Assembly: GCF_019131995.1 (NCBI RefSeq)
Contig: NZ_JAHONA010000010.1
Location: forward strand, 12,897-76,896
DNA: 64,000 nucleotides
Direction: 5' to 3'
Source: Collinsella aerofaciens
Lineage (GTDB): Bacteria > Actinomycetota > Coriobacteriia > Coriobacteriales > Coriobacteriaceae
Numbering within the stretch: the stretch's first letter is position 1; every line of letters starts with the position of its first letter. This document shows, in pieces, positions 42,761 to 49,796 of this stretch. Position numbers and translations under genes: made by a program. The notes under the pieces were generated by a model. It had not been told where the DNA came from. It saw only the letters and a list, made by a program, of their open reading frames with translations, and did not search any database.

Positions 42761-42869
42761 ACCCGCCTAGTTTTTCTCGGTTTAGCTGCGGTTTTGGCTT
42801 GACTTCCGTAAAAAAGCGTATTCGGGGGTATTGCGGCCCTGGCGCGGGATGGTGGCCTGCCTCCATCCG

Positions 42870-42890
42870 TCAAAAGACCCCCGTGGGGTC
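42870..42890 (-). terminator. terminator after the HNH gene
   Basis: GACCCC and GGGGTC form a short stem around ACG/CGT, followed by TTTTG on the minus strand, 20 bp past the HNH stop. Confidence 0.65.
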
Positions 42891-42909
42891 GAGCGCCGGG
42901 GCGCATCCC

Positions 42910-43317
42910 CTACCATGAGGTCGTTTGCCGCGGCTGTTTCTCGGGCGCGGACGGGGGACTAATAAAGGGAATACGTTCGGACTTGAGCGCCTTGCACAGC
43001 TCGACGAAGGACTCAGGAGAGTTCCACGCGGCGAGATGCTCGCGGAGGGCGCGGCGTACGGCCGAGACCTCGGCGACGCTGCGGGCGCGGCGCCAGTTGT
43101 TGCAGCAGCGGTGCGCGGCGGCGACGTTGTCGCGGTCGAAGGGCGATCCGCCGCGGCTGACCGGGACGAGCTCATCGCACTCGAAGGCCCCGGGGTTGCC
43201 CGGCGGCACCCCGTAGTCTATGGGTAGCCCACATATCCAGCAGGGCCTGCCCTGCGAGCGGAGCCACCGCACGACATGGCGGCGGCGGGCGCCGTTGGCC
43301 TTGCGCGGGTTGCCCAT
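42910..43317 (-). CDS. HNH endonuclease
   Basis: A 135-residue HNH nuclease. Two CxxC pairs frame the active site (RPCWICGLPID and HRCCNNWRRAR). The metal/catalytic core is ECDELVPVSRGGSPFDRDNVAAAHRCCN, with the first motif residue changed from H to E/D (CDEL), as in many phage HNH proteins. Located upstream of the terminase genes, it probably helps cleave DNA during packaging. It starts 3 bp after the stop of the gene before it. Confidence 0.85.
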   Translation of the reverse strand: MGNPRKANGARRRHVVRWLRSQGRPCWICGLPIDYGVPPGNPGAFECDELVPVSRGGSPFDRDNVAAAHRCCNNWRRARSVAEVSAVRRALREHLAAWNSPESFVELCKALKSERIPFISPPSAPEKQPRQTTSW

Positions 43318-43320
43318 CCC

Positions 43321-43530
43321 CTACCACTCCACCGGGGAGCGCCCTCGGTTGGACATGCACGCCTCGATGCCCCCGTAGCGCAACGCCTCCAGGCGCACGC
43401 CCCCGGCACCCCCCGGTCGGCGGCGGGGCGCCGCCGTGACCCCCAGGGCGCGGCGGAACGCCCACGCCATGACCGTGTCGTGGCGGCGGGCGGATCGCGC
43501 GATGTACTCTCGGCTGACCACGGGCATCAT
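43321..43530 (-). CDS. hypothetical small basic phage protein, first gene of the late operon
   Basis: A 69-residue basic protein, MMPVVSREYIARSARRHDTVMAWAFRRALGVTAAPRRRPGG and on. The second ATG (43527) has the better distance to AGGGG. It ends 3 bp before the HNH start, which supports a shared transcript, and it is the first gene after the putative late promoter. No recognised domain. Confidence 0.5.
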   Translation of the reverse strand: MMPVVSREYIARSARRHDTVMAWAFRRALGVTAAPRRRPGGAGGVRLEALRYGGIEACMSNRGRSPVEW

Positions 43531-43557
43531 CCCCTATTGAATTAAACGCAATAGTAA

Positions 43558-43594
43558 GGCCGGAGTCCCTGAACTGCTGAAGGGAACCCCGGCC
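43558..43594 (-). terminator. hairpin in the late leader
   Basis: GGCCGG and CCGGCC arms (13-14 bp with mismatches) enclose GAACTGCTGA. On the minus strand TTACTATT follows. It lies between the presumed late promoter and the first late gene, so it could be an attenuator. Confidence 0.5.
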
Positions 43595-43663
43595 ACTCAT
43601 CTGTGCTTCCACGCACATCCGACCCGCACACCCGCGCGGGCGGCGCTGCGAATCGACACCCTA

Positions 43664-43669
43664 GTTATA
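43664..43669 (-). promoter_or_regulatory. putative late promoter -10 box (TATAAC)
   Basis: GGGATATAACTAG on the minus strand is the best -10 in the gap. No good TTGACA is found at 16-18 bp; instead the 10-bp repeats begin 12 bp upstream, as expected of an activator-dependent promoter. Confidence 0.5.
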
Positions 43670-43680
43670 TCCCAATCGCA

Positions 43681-43780
43681 ACGTGCAACGGTGTGCAATT
43701 GTGTGCAATCGCGTGCAACTGTAGGCAATTGTGTGCAACCGCGTGCAACCGCGTGCAATCGCGCGCAGTCCGTAGGCAAA
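43681..43780. repeat. 10-bp-phased tandem repeat array (about ten units)
   Basis: Consecutive 10-bp units share the core GTGCAA: ACGTGCAACG, GTGTGCAATT, GTGTGCAATC, GCGTGCAACT, GTAGGCAATT, GTGTGCAACC, GCGTGCAACC, GCGTGCAATC, GCGCGCAGTC, CGTAGGCAAA. The unit consensus is GYGTGCAAYY. The period is exactly one helical turn, so all cores face the same side. It lies between the ArpU-like gene and the late genes and looks like a protein-binding array. Confidence 0.9.
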
Positions 43781-43831
43781 GAGAAACCCGCCGGCGCGGG
43801 GCCGACGGGCAACGATAGAGATATATGCGGC

Positions 43832-44284
43832 TCAGACTGCAGCGCGGCCAAGACCCGATCGGGCGGCCGCCAGACCGACCATATCCGTCCAGTCCAGGGC
43901 GGCACACAGGTCGGAGTTCACCGACCTCACCGATACGCCCAGCGTCCCCGCGATCTCCTGCAGCGTGCGGTCCTCGCAGTAGCGCAGCTCCAGCACGTCT
44001 CCCCAGCGCTTGCCGGGGTTGGCCGAGCGCACGCCCGCGCAGAGCTCGCGCCCGCGCTCCACCTCGCGCCGCAGCTCCGACAGCTCCGCGCCGCTGCGGC
44101 GCTCATAGTCGATCCTGTCATCCGTCGAGCGCATGAAGTCCGTCCCGTGCGCGCCCTTGCCCACGGCGTCGTAGCGCTGGGCGCGGACCTGCTCGCGCGC
44201 CTGCATCGACTCGATGACCGCCAGGCGGCGGTCGATGCCGCGCTGGGCGGCCCGTACAGTCTCCAGATATTCCCTTGCGTCCAT
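43832..44284 (-). CDS. ArpU-like late transcription regulator (sigma-70 region 4-like)
   Basis: A 150-residue protein. The N-terminus is helical (EYLETVRAAQRGIDRRLAVIESMQAREQVRAQRYD). The C-terminus is a sigma region 4-like helix-turn-helix: RWGDVLELRYCEDRTLQEIAGTLGVSVRSVNSDLCAALDW. ArpU/RinA-like proteins of this build switch on late genes in phages of Gram-positive hosts. The gene ends about 50 bp from the 10-bp repeat array and the late genes follow, so that array is its likely target. GGGAGG precedes ATG 44284. Confidence 0.75.
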   Translation of the reverse strand: MDAREYLETVRAAQRGIDRRLAVIESMQAREQVRAQRYDAVGKGAHGTDFMRSTDDRIDYERRSGAELSELRREVERGRELCAGVRSANPGKRWGDVLELRYCEDRTLQEIAGTLGVSVRSVNSDLCAALDWTDMVGLAAARSGLGRAAV

Positions 44285-44347
44285 GTGACCTCCCGCGTGG
44301 TACCATGCTCTACGCCATATAGAGGATGCCGGGAGGCGTCTTTGCCA

Positions 44348-44379
44348 AAGGCCGCCGGCGCTCCAACGCCAGCGGCCTT
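44348..44379 (-). terminator. terminator upstream of the late regulator gene
   Basis: AAGGCCGCTGGCG and CGCCGGCGGCCTT form a 12-13 bp stem (one mismatch) with a short loop on the minus strand, followed by TGG rather than a T-run. It may end the early transcript. Confidence 0.5.
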
Positions 44380-44403
44380 AATTATATATCTACCTGCGGA
44401 AAC

Positions 44404-44652
44404 TCAATATCTCATCGCGACCTCGCGGCGCATGGCCATGATCTCATCGTGCGCCGGGCCCGTGGGCGCCAGGTAACGGTCGACCTTGTCGCTCTTCGGC
44501 CTGGCGCCCCTGCGCCTAGCCTCCTTCGCGCGGTCCTGCTCGTGCTTTCGCCGGCAGTCCTCCGAGCAGTACTTGGCCTTCGGCGCCTGCGGGATGAAGA
44601 TCCTCCCGCAGACCGCGCAGTTCCTCTCCTGCACGTCCCACATCACGGTCAT
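44404..44652 (-). CDS. phage zinc-finger protein
   Basis: An 82-residue basic protein with one treble-clef type zinc site: NCAVCGRIFIPQAPKAKYCSEDCRRKHEQDRAKEARRRG (CxxC...CxxxC). ATG 44652 overlaps the stop of the small gene before it (ATGA), which fixes the start over the GTG at 44670. Likely nucleic-acid binding. Confidence 0.65.
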   Translation of the reverse strand: MTVMWDVQERNCAVCGRIFIPQAPKAKYCSEDCRRKHEQDRAKEARRRGARPKSDKVDRYLAPTGPAHDEIMAMRREVAMRY

Positions 44653-44753
44653 CTCATCGACCTTCTGCACCTGCAGGCGCGACGCGCCTCGATGCTCTTG
44701 CGCACGCGGCGGTTCTCGACGAGAATCCGCCGCAGCTTCTCAAACAACCTCAT
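44649..44753 (-). CDS. 34-residue basic peptide
   Basis: MRLFEKLRRILVENRRVRKSIEARRACRCRRSMR is an amphipathic, very basic helix. Its ATG overlaps the stop of the gene upstream (ATGA), and its stop overlaps the ATG of the gene downstream (ATGA), so three genes are coupled. GGAGGG lies before its start. The coupling is the main evidence that it is real. Confidence 0.55.
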   Translation of the reverse strand: MRLFEKLRRILVENRRVRKSIEARRACRCRRSMR

Positions 44754-45067
44754 TGCCTAGCCCTCCTCGACCTCTTGAGCGCGCGGGCCCGGTCGCGCTC
44801 TAGCGCCCGCGCCCTCCGCTCCGTCTCCCCGATCTGCGACGCCGTCACCCGCGGCGCGTCTGCCCGACCGTGCGCGAGCATGGCCACCGCCTGGCGGAAC
44901 GGCGGCAGGTCCATGCTTCCCCACGCGATGCTGTTCGACATCCCGCAGGCGGGGCATTTCACGCTCATCACGTTGGGCTTGGTCAGGGAACGCTCGCGCA
45001 CGTCCTCCATCTTGGGCTCGACCCCGCACCGGGGGCACGCCTTGAACTCGACATCGTTAAAGGTCAT
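44750..45067 (-). CDS. phage zinc-ribbon protein (Lar-like)
   Basis: A 105-residue protein. Two CxxC pairs, ACPRCGVEP and KCPACGMSN, with the spacing of a Lar-type zinc ribbon, are followed by SIAWGSMDLPPFRQAVAML and a long basic helix. Lar of Rac prophage counters host restriction; whether this protein does is unknown. ATG 45067 overlaps the end of the preceding damaged gene. Confidence 0.65.
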   Translation of the reverse strand: MTFNDVEFKACPRCGVEPKMEDVRERSLTKPNVMSVKCPACGMSNSIAWGSMDLPPFRQAVAMLAHGRADAPRVTASQIGETERRARALERDRARALKRSRRARQ

Positions 45068-45557
45068 AACTCACTCCTGTCTCGTTGAACACATCCCACG
45101 TCGTTCGCCACCTCGAGTACGAGTCCATCAGCATCGCCCAGAGCAGGCAGAGTGTCGAATCTTCCCTCAGGCTCTTCGCGGCTTGCATCCGAAGGTCGTA
45201 CGTAAGCCGCAGGGCGCCGCCGTTGTCGGGGCAGTAGACCTGCACGCCAAACGGCAGGAGACGCTCATCGTACAGCTCGTGTGCGAGGTCCCGGGGACAC
45301 ACGAGCTAGTTCTCGTCGCCGAGGAACGTGAGGCCGTGGCCACTCTTGAAGTCCGCCATGCACGACTTGACCTCGACGAATACGAATTTCCCGTGCTCGA
45401 GCGCCGCATTCCGCCCTCCACTGCCCGGAGAGAACGCCACGAAGTCGACCCTATGGTCGGGATCGACCCAGACCTCCTGCGCGACGATGGCGAACTGCCT
45501 GCGGAGCTTCTTGGCCACCTTCTCGGACAGATCGGCGGTCACGTCCTTGCGGTTCAT
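45057..45557 (-). pseudogene. PD-(D/E)XK-like nuclease gene with an in-frame amber stop
   Basis: The frame from ATG 45557 encodes a small nuclease-like fold (VDPDHRVDFVAFSPGSGGRNAALEHGKFVFVEVKSCMADFKSGHGLTFLGDEN: D, then ExK). It stops at TAG 45306-45308. The same frame then continues without change as LVCPRDLAHELYDERLLPFGVQVYCPDNGGALRLTYDLRMQAAK to 45057. A GDEN-W-LVCP reading with a TGG to TAG change explains this. GAGG precedes the start. It is either a nonsense mutation, a sequencing error, or amber readthrough. Confidence 0.75.
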
Positions 45558-45572
45558 TTGTCCTCACACCCA

Positions 45573-45683
45573 TTACTTTCCAGAAACCAGGGCACGAGCC
45601 TGCCGACCATGGCGACGGTCTCCAGCGTCCTCGGCGATCTCGTTGAGCAGATATGCCTTCAAATCCTTATAGCTCTCGTTCAC
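45573..45683 (-). CDS. 36-residue phage peptide
   Basis: MNESYKDLKAYLLNEIAEDAGDRRHGRQARALVSGK. GTG 45683 directly follows the TAA of the zinc-ribbon gene and has AGGAG six bases upstream, so it is very likely translated. It is a soluble helix with a basic end. No family known. Confidence 0.55.
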   Translation of the reverse strand: MNESYKDLKAYLLNEIAEDAGDRRHGRQARALVSGK

Positions 45684-46086
45684 TTAAAGCTCCTCTCCGC
45701 AGAACGGGCAGTACTTGATGTCCTCGATGTAGGCGTCCGCCGTCACGTCGGCGCTGACACAGTCGCCGCACGAGCCGTTGACCGAGACGTCTAGCATCAC
45801 GCTGGTATCCAGCTCGACCCTGACGATCGGCTCGCCGTCGTATCGGCGCATCAGCGTCATGGAGCCCACGGACCAGTTGCAGCCACCACGGTCGGGGGCA
45901 GAGTGGATGGAGGCGATGTGGGACCCGCCGCAGAAATAGCAGCTCATTCGCCATCCTTAGGCACTCGTCACATACCGAGTATCCCGACTCGCCGAGAATG
46001 CCAGCCATCGGATGCGAGTACTCCCTATAGTTCGGAGTCGGCTTCCCGCACCAAGAGCAGGTGTACATCTTTGGCGCTTCACTCAT
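45667..46086 (-). CDS. zinc-finger protein, C-terminal half doubtful
   Basis: The start is convincing: ATG 46086 overlaps the preceding stop, and MSEAPKMYTCSWCGKPTPNYREYSHPMAGILGESGYSVCDECLRMA is a zinc-finger (CxxC...CxxC) seen in phage proteins. After about residue 50 the frame runs through the whole 45684-45947 gene as Arg/Leu-rich noise. In the +1 frame TAA follows CDEC within two codons. A frameshift near 45950-45960 is therefore likely; the real protein is probably about 50 residues. Confidence 0.4.
   Translation of the reverse strand: MSEAPKMYTCSWCGKPTPNYREYSHPMAGILGESGYSVCDECLRMANELLFLRRVPHRLHPLCPRPWWLQLVRGLHDADAPIRRRADRQGRAGYQRDARRLGQRLVRRLCQRRRDGGRLHRGHQVLPVLRRGALSEREL
45684..45947 (-). 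CDS. phage zinc-ribbon protein
   Basis: An 87-residue protein with a CxxC at each end (MSCYFCGGSH and KYCPFCGEEL) plus a central CGDC, so it may form one or two zinc ribbons. AAGGATG lies before ATG 45947. It belongs to the row of small early zinc proteins. Confidence 0.7.
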   Translation of the reverse strand: MSCYFCGGSHIASIHSAPDRGGCNWSVGSMTLMRRYDGEPIVRVELDTSVMLDVSVNGSCGDCVSADVTADAYIEDIKYCPFCGEEL

Positions 46087-46655
46087 TTCTCGCTCCCTTC
46101 CTCCTTGACCTCCGCCTGCAGGAGGTCCCGCAGAGTGCCGATGCGCTCGATCGCGTCGTCCGGCGTGTGCCCGTCCCACTCGGGCGCTCGGTCGAGCACC
46201 CTGCACGGGAACATGTCCCAGTAAGGCTCGACGTCGTAGTGGTACGTGGCGGGGCCGGCGGGCGTGTCGATGCCCACGATGAACATGCCGTCGTACATCG
46301 TCCCGTCATGGTGGTGGAGCGACTTCCACGAGAGCCCGCGGAACATGGCCACGATCACCGAGAACAGCACCGCCCGGTGGTGGTAGAGCTCGTCGAACGT
46401 GTGGTATCCGTCCGACGTGGAGCCCGTGACGGGCTCGGGCTCTATGAGCCGGACGAGTTCACGCACCTCATCGATGTAGACGTTCACAATGCCGCCGACA
46501 TCACGGGACGGATGAAGCCCGAGCGCATACAGGACATCCTCCCCGTCGGTGACGCTCGTGACAGTCGGCCACGCGAAGGGGTTTTCTACGGTCTCGACTT
46601 TGAGGCCCCGCATGAGCCTCTTAACGTCCTTGAACCACTCGTTTCTGTCTCTCAC
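46083..46655 (-). CDS. conserved hypothetical phage protein
   Basis: A 190-residue protein from GTG 46655, which overlaps the previous stop (GTGA) after GGAG. It has the conserved phage pattern DGYHTFDELYHHRAVLFSVIVAMFRGLSWKSLHHHDGTMYDGMFIVGIDTPAGPATYHYDVEPYWDMFPCRVLDRAPEWDGHTPDDAIERIG. Function unknown; it occurs in the early regions of many siphophages. Confidence 0.75.
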   Translation of the reverse strand: MRDRNEWFKDVKRLMRGLKVETVENPFAWPTVTSVTDGEDVLYALGLHPSRDVGGIVNVYIDEVRELVRLIEPEPVTGSTSDGYHTFDELYHHRAVLFSVIVAMFRGLSWKSLHHHDGTMYDGMFIVGIDTPAGPATYHYDVEPYWDMFPCRVLDRAPEWDGHTPDDAIERIGTLRDLLQAEVKEEGSEK

Positions 46656-46858
46656 TTCGTGCTCCAATCCTTCTCGATCTCCTTCTCCTGCGCGACCATG
46701 ATCAGCGCCTTGTTGAGGCATCGCCTCGCCTGGCGCAGCTCGCCGCAGATGTCGCACCCCTGTCGCAGTCTGTCGCACTCCCTGAGCGACCTCTTCGCGT
46801 CCTCGAGCCTGCCGATGGCGAGGTCGATCCAGTCGGCAGGTCCGCACGCGTAGCTCAT
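46652..46858 (-). CDS. hypothetical small phage protein
   Basis: A 68-residue helical protein with five cysteines, including CDICGELRQARRC. It overlaps its neighbours at both ends (ATGA-type junctions), which supports it as a real gene. No known family. Confidence 0.6.
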   Translation of the reverse strand: MSYACGPADWIDLAIGRLEDAKRSLRECDRLRQGCDICGELRQARRCLNKALIMVAQEKEIEKDWSTK

Positions 46859-47226
46859 CGCGACTCACCCCTCACGCCGAATACCTCCGCAAGTATGTCG
46901 CCGGGCGCGGCCACAAACGGATCCGCGCAAATCGGGTCGTACATCACCTCAAGGTAGTCGGGATAGCCGGCGGTTATGCCGACGGTCCAGACCTTCATCT
47001 CGGTCTCCTCGCCTTCGCCGGCGGAATCGTCGGGCTCGTCCACGGGCAGGGACTGGTAGCCCCAGATCACGCTCACCTCGTGCCCGTCAAGGATGGTCTT
47101 GGTGCGCTCGATTCGCATCCGGTAGCCGCCCACCGGCCCCGTGTCCTGCGTGTCGTCGGCCCAGGGAATCCGGTGCCTGTCGAGGGCGTCTCGGTAGGCC
47201 CTCATCACCGCTGAGATCTCGGTCAA
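46855..47226 (-). CDS. hypothetical phage protein
   Basis: A 123-residue soluble alpha/beta protein: MTEISAVMRAYRDALDRHRIPWADDTQDTGPVGGYRMRIERTKTILDGHEVSVIWGYQSLP and an acidic linker. It ends in the ATGA overlap with the next gene. Function unknown. Confidence 0.65.
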   Translation of the reverse strand: MTEISAVMRAYRDALDRHRIPWADDTQDTGPVGGYRMRIERTKTILDGHEVSVIWGYQSLPVDEPDDSAGEGEETEMKVWTVGITAGYPDYLEVMYDPICADPFVAAPGDILAEVFGVRGESR

Positions 47227-47254
47227 AACCTCTCTCCTCTCAATCTCAAAAGAA

Positions 47255-47596
47255 TTAGGTGTTCTTTGCGCCGGGGGCTTCCCCGACGGCGTCGTTTCCG
47301 CCCTCTAGCGGCGGGAACCCCATCGCCTGCTGGCCCAGCTGCCCGGCCGCCGTTGGCACACCTTTGGCATACCTCCAGCTTGGCTCCTTGCCGCGCGCGA
47401 GTTTGGCGATGTCCTCGTACAGGTCGGCCTTCTGCTTCCGGCTGGCACGCGCCGCGGCAAGCTTCTGTTTCTTGGCCAGCAGAACGGCCTCCCTGCTCGA
47501 CATGACGTTCGCCATGTAGATGCGCGTTATGTCGAGCGGCCGGCCGTGGGCGGGGTCGGCCTTCTCGTTCCTGAGCATCTCCATGAGCGTGATCAT
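47255..47596 (-). CDS. hypothetical phage protein
   Basis: A 113-residue basic, helical protein (REAVLLAKKQKLAAARASRKQKADLYEDIAKLARGKEPSWRYAKGVPTAAGQLGQQAMGFP). Its ATG overlaps the stop of the upstream replication-type gene. No recognised domain. Confidence 0.6.
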   Translation of the reverse strand: MITLMEMLRNEKADPAHGRPLDITRIYMANVMSSREAVLLAKKQKLAAARASRKQKADLYEDIAKLARGKEPSWRYAKGVPTAAGQLGQQAMGFPPLEGGNDAVGEAPGAKNT

Positions 47597-48264
47597 GACG
47601 CCTCCGCTATCTGGCGCTCGAGCTCGGCTATGAGCTCGTCATCGGTCTTCACGGGCTGCCACACCGCCGCGCGCTCGACCTCCTGGGAGGTCTGCCCGCC
47701 CCGCGCCTTGCGGTCCGCATCGAAGCCGACCTGCTTGCGGCTCCAGTTGCGGGCGAGCGCCCACACATCGGTCACGGGCAGGCCGCTCGGCAGCGTCCAG
47801 CCCTGCGCGGCGTAGTGGTCGAAGAACTGGCGGGCGTCGCCCCGGAGGCAGTTGGCGGCGAAGTACGCCTCCACGTCCTCCGCCGACGGGGGCTCGAAAT
47901 CATCGGGCGCTTGGCGGGCCGCGCTATAGCCCGCTAGGGCTATCTCCTTCTCCTTCTCTTTCTGTCGGCTACCCCCTCGCCCGCTGGGTCGGCCACCCCC
48001 TTGGCTACCCCCTTGGCTACCCCCTTGGGTAGCGGCAATGCCGCCTGCCTTGGCGGCCCTCGCCTGCCCCCCGAGACTGCCGTTGACCATGGCGTCGATA
48101 CGGCCCCTTGCGAAGGTGAACGCCGCCATGGTCGTCGGCTTCAGCTTGGGCTCGACGCCCTCGTAGCCGTAGCGCAGCATCGCCCTGGCGAGCGCCATGC
48201 CCTCCCTGTCGCCCAGGGCACGGCAGCCCTCGTAGAAGTCCCTGTTGAAGTTGAAGTTATTCAT
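47593..48264 (-). CDS. phage replication-region protein, DUF6291-like
   Basis: A 223-residue protein. The N-terminus NFNFNRDFYEGCRALGDREGMALARAMLRYGYEGVEPKLKPTTMAAFTFARGRIDAMVNGSLGGQ is DUF6291-like. A linker with a threefold 12-bp repeat follows (QGGSQGGSQGGG). The C-terminal PSAEDVEAYFAANCLRGDARQFFDHYAAQGWTLPSGLPVTDVWALARNWSRKQ matches the end of replisome-organiser type proteins. It may start replication or load helicase. GGAGGTGAG precedes ATG 48264. Confidence 0.7.
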   Translation of the reverse strand: MNNFNFNRDFYEGCRALGDREGMALARAMLRYGYEGVEPKLKPTTMAAFTFARGRIDAMVNGSLGGQARAAKAGGIAATQGGSQGGSQGGGRPSGRGGSRQKEKEKEIALAGYSAARQAPDDFEPPSAEDVEAYFAANCLRGDARQFFDHYAAQGWTLPSGLPVTDVWALARNWSRKQVGFDADRKARGGQTSQEVERAAVWQPVKTDDELIAELERQIAEAS

Positions 48265-49453
48265 CCGTCTCACCTCCGTGTGATATCGAATCGGTAAAGG
48301 CCGCGGCGGCGGCCTGGTCGCGGCCCGGCATGACCGAGCCGTAGATGTCGAGCGTCGTCTTGACGCTCGCGTGCCCAAGGCGCTCCTGGATGGTCCTCAT
48401 GTCGAACCCGTTCATGAGCAGCCACGAGGCGTGCGTGTGCCTCAGGGAGTGGAACACCGTCTCCTCCGGCAGCCCCAGGTCCCTCACGAGCGACTTGAAG
48501 CGGCTCGTCACGGTGCTCGGGCGCGCGATGGCGCCGGCGGGCCCGAAGGTCACCACCAGCGCCGCCGGGCCCTTCCTCGTGAGCCACGTGTCCTGCCACT
48601 CCAGGTGGCGCCGCATCTGGGCCTCCACCGCCGGCGCGAGCGCCACGTTGCGCACGCGCCGTCCCTTGGTGTAGGCCTGCCGGTGAAGCTCGGGGTGCTC
48701 GACCGCCTGCCCCACCACGTGCAGGTCGTGCAGGGCGCGGCGCCAGTCTCGGCGCTGCAGGCCGCAGATCTCCCCGCAGCGCAGCCCCGTGTTGAGGGCG
48801 AGGTAGACCGCCATGGCCTCGGTGCGCCGCGAGATGTTGGCTCCCGAGGCGGATCGCGATGACATGGCGGAGACCAGCGCGCGGGAGAGCTCGTCGGTGT
48901 CGAGCTCGGAAAGCGCGAACGGCTCAACGGGGTCGGGCGAGGGCGCGGGCACGTCGAGCATGATGTCGCGGCCCAGCGCCGGTCGCCACGAGCGGTAGGC
49001 GCCCTTCAGCAGCGCGTGCATCTTGAGCAGCGTCTTGGGCGACAGCCCCTTCCCCGTCCTGGGCGCGAGCAGCATGCGGTACGCCGCCGACACGTCCCAT
49101 GGCTCAAGCTGGTCGTAGGGAAGCCGCCCGATGGTCGGCTCCACCATCGTCCTGACCACGCTGCGGTACGTCGCCACCGAGTTGTCGGACAGGCCGTTGA
49201 CGGGGTCGGAGATGTACGTCTCGAGCATCGAGGACAGGCGCTTCGAGCTGTCCCGCGCGGAGGAAGGGTCGAACGTGGCCGCCCACCTGTCGCACTCCTC
49301 CTGGGCCTGCTCGCGTGTCAGCTCCGCGTCCCACGACCTGTACGGCCTGATCCGCCTGCCCGTGACGCGGTCGGTGCCCATGTAGGGGCGGGCGAACCAG
49401 CGGCCGTCCGTCCCGCGCTGCACGACCGCCCGGTGCTCGCTAGAAGTCGGCAT
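48257..49453 (-). CDS. tyrosine recombinase 1 (integrase), all catalytic residues present
   Basis: A 398-residue recombinase. N-terminal arm-binding part, core-binding part (SSMLETYISDPVNGLSDNSVATYRSVVRTMVEPTIGRLP) and catalytic domain with R225 (NTGLRCGE), K263, H335 and R338 (HSLRH), H361 (GHASV) and Y371. It lies inside the early operon, far from either att site, and overlaps its neighbours by 8 and 14 bp. It could serve integration, or dimer resolution of the phage genome. An excisionase-like gene (51214) is upstream in the same direction. Confidence 0.9.
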   Translation of the reverse strand: MPTSSEHRAVVQRGTDGRWFARPYMGTDRVTGRRIRPYRSWDAELTREQAQEECDRWAATFDPSSARDSSKRLSSMLETYISDPVNGLSDNSVATYRSVVRTMVEPTIGRLPYDQLEPWDVSAAYRMLLAPRTGKGLSPKTLLKMHALLKGAYRSWRPALGRDIMLDVPAPSPDPVEPFALSELDTDELSRALVSAMSSRSASGANISRRTEAMAVYLALNTGLRCGEICGLQRRDWRRALHDLHVVGQAVEHPELHRQAYTKGRRVRNVALAPAVEAQMRRHLEWQDTWLTRKGPAALVVTFGPAGAIARPSTVTSRFKSLVRDLGLPEETVFHSLRHTHASWLLMNGFDMRTIQERLGHASVKTTLDIYGSVMPGRDQAAAAAFTDSISHGGETDE

Positions 49454-49796
49454 CGACGCCCAGCTCCGCCGCCATGTCGCGGATCTCCATGCGCGCGTCA
49501 AGGTCGGTGATCTGGACGCTGTCGGCGTGCCCGTGGGGGTCGGCACCGAGCGCAGCCATGAGCATGAGCTTGCGCGCGTGCTCGTCCGAGACGCCCGCCT
49601 GGCTGAAGGCCGCACAGAGCACATCGATGCACTCGCAGGTGAGCGCGAACAGGCCACCGAGGCTGGCCGAGCCCACGAAGCATGAGTTGCCGGAGCCGTC
49701 GACGTTGACGGTCGAGAGTGCCGCGCCGCGGCACTCGAAAGCGCGGGCCTCGCCGCACGCCTCGACCGTCACCCTGACCCTCTTCTCGCTACTCAT
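49440..49796 (-). CDS. hypothetical phage protein (YabA-like fold not excluded)
   Basis: A 118-residue protein: MSSEKRVRVTVEACGEARAFECRGAALSTVNVDGSGNSCFVGSASLGGLFALTCECIDVLCAAFSQAGVSDEHARKLMLMAALG. A beta half with several cysteines is followed by helices. ATG 49796 overlaps the end of the ParB-like gene after AAGGAGGAGGAG. Function unknown. Confidence 0.6.
   Translation of the reverse strand: MSSEKRVRVTVEACGEARAFECRGAALSTVNVDGSGNSCFVGSASLGGLFALTCECIDVLCAAFSQAGVSDEHARKLMLMAALGADPHGHADSVQITDLDARMEIRDMAAELGVDADF

Noticed and set aside
43681..43780. CRISPR array
   Set aside because: Units are 10 bp with no spacers and there are no cas genes in the window.
43597..43905. Small minus-strand frames through the 10-bp repeats (CTQLHTVA-type peptides)
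   Set aside because: A 10-bp period read in triplets yields such repeats automatically; no ribosome site and no protein-like ends.
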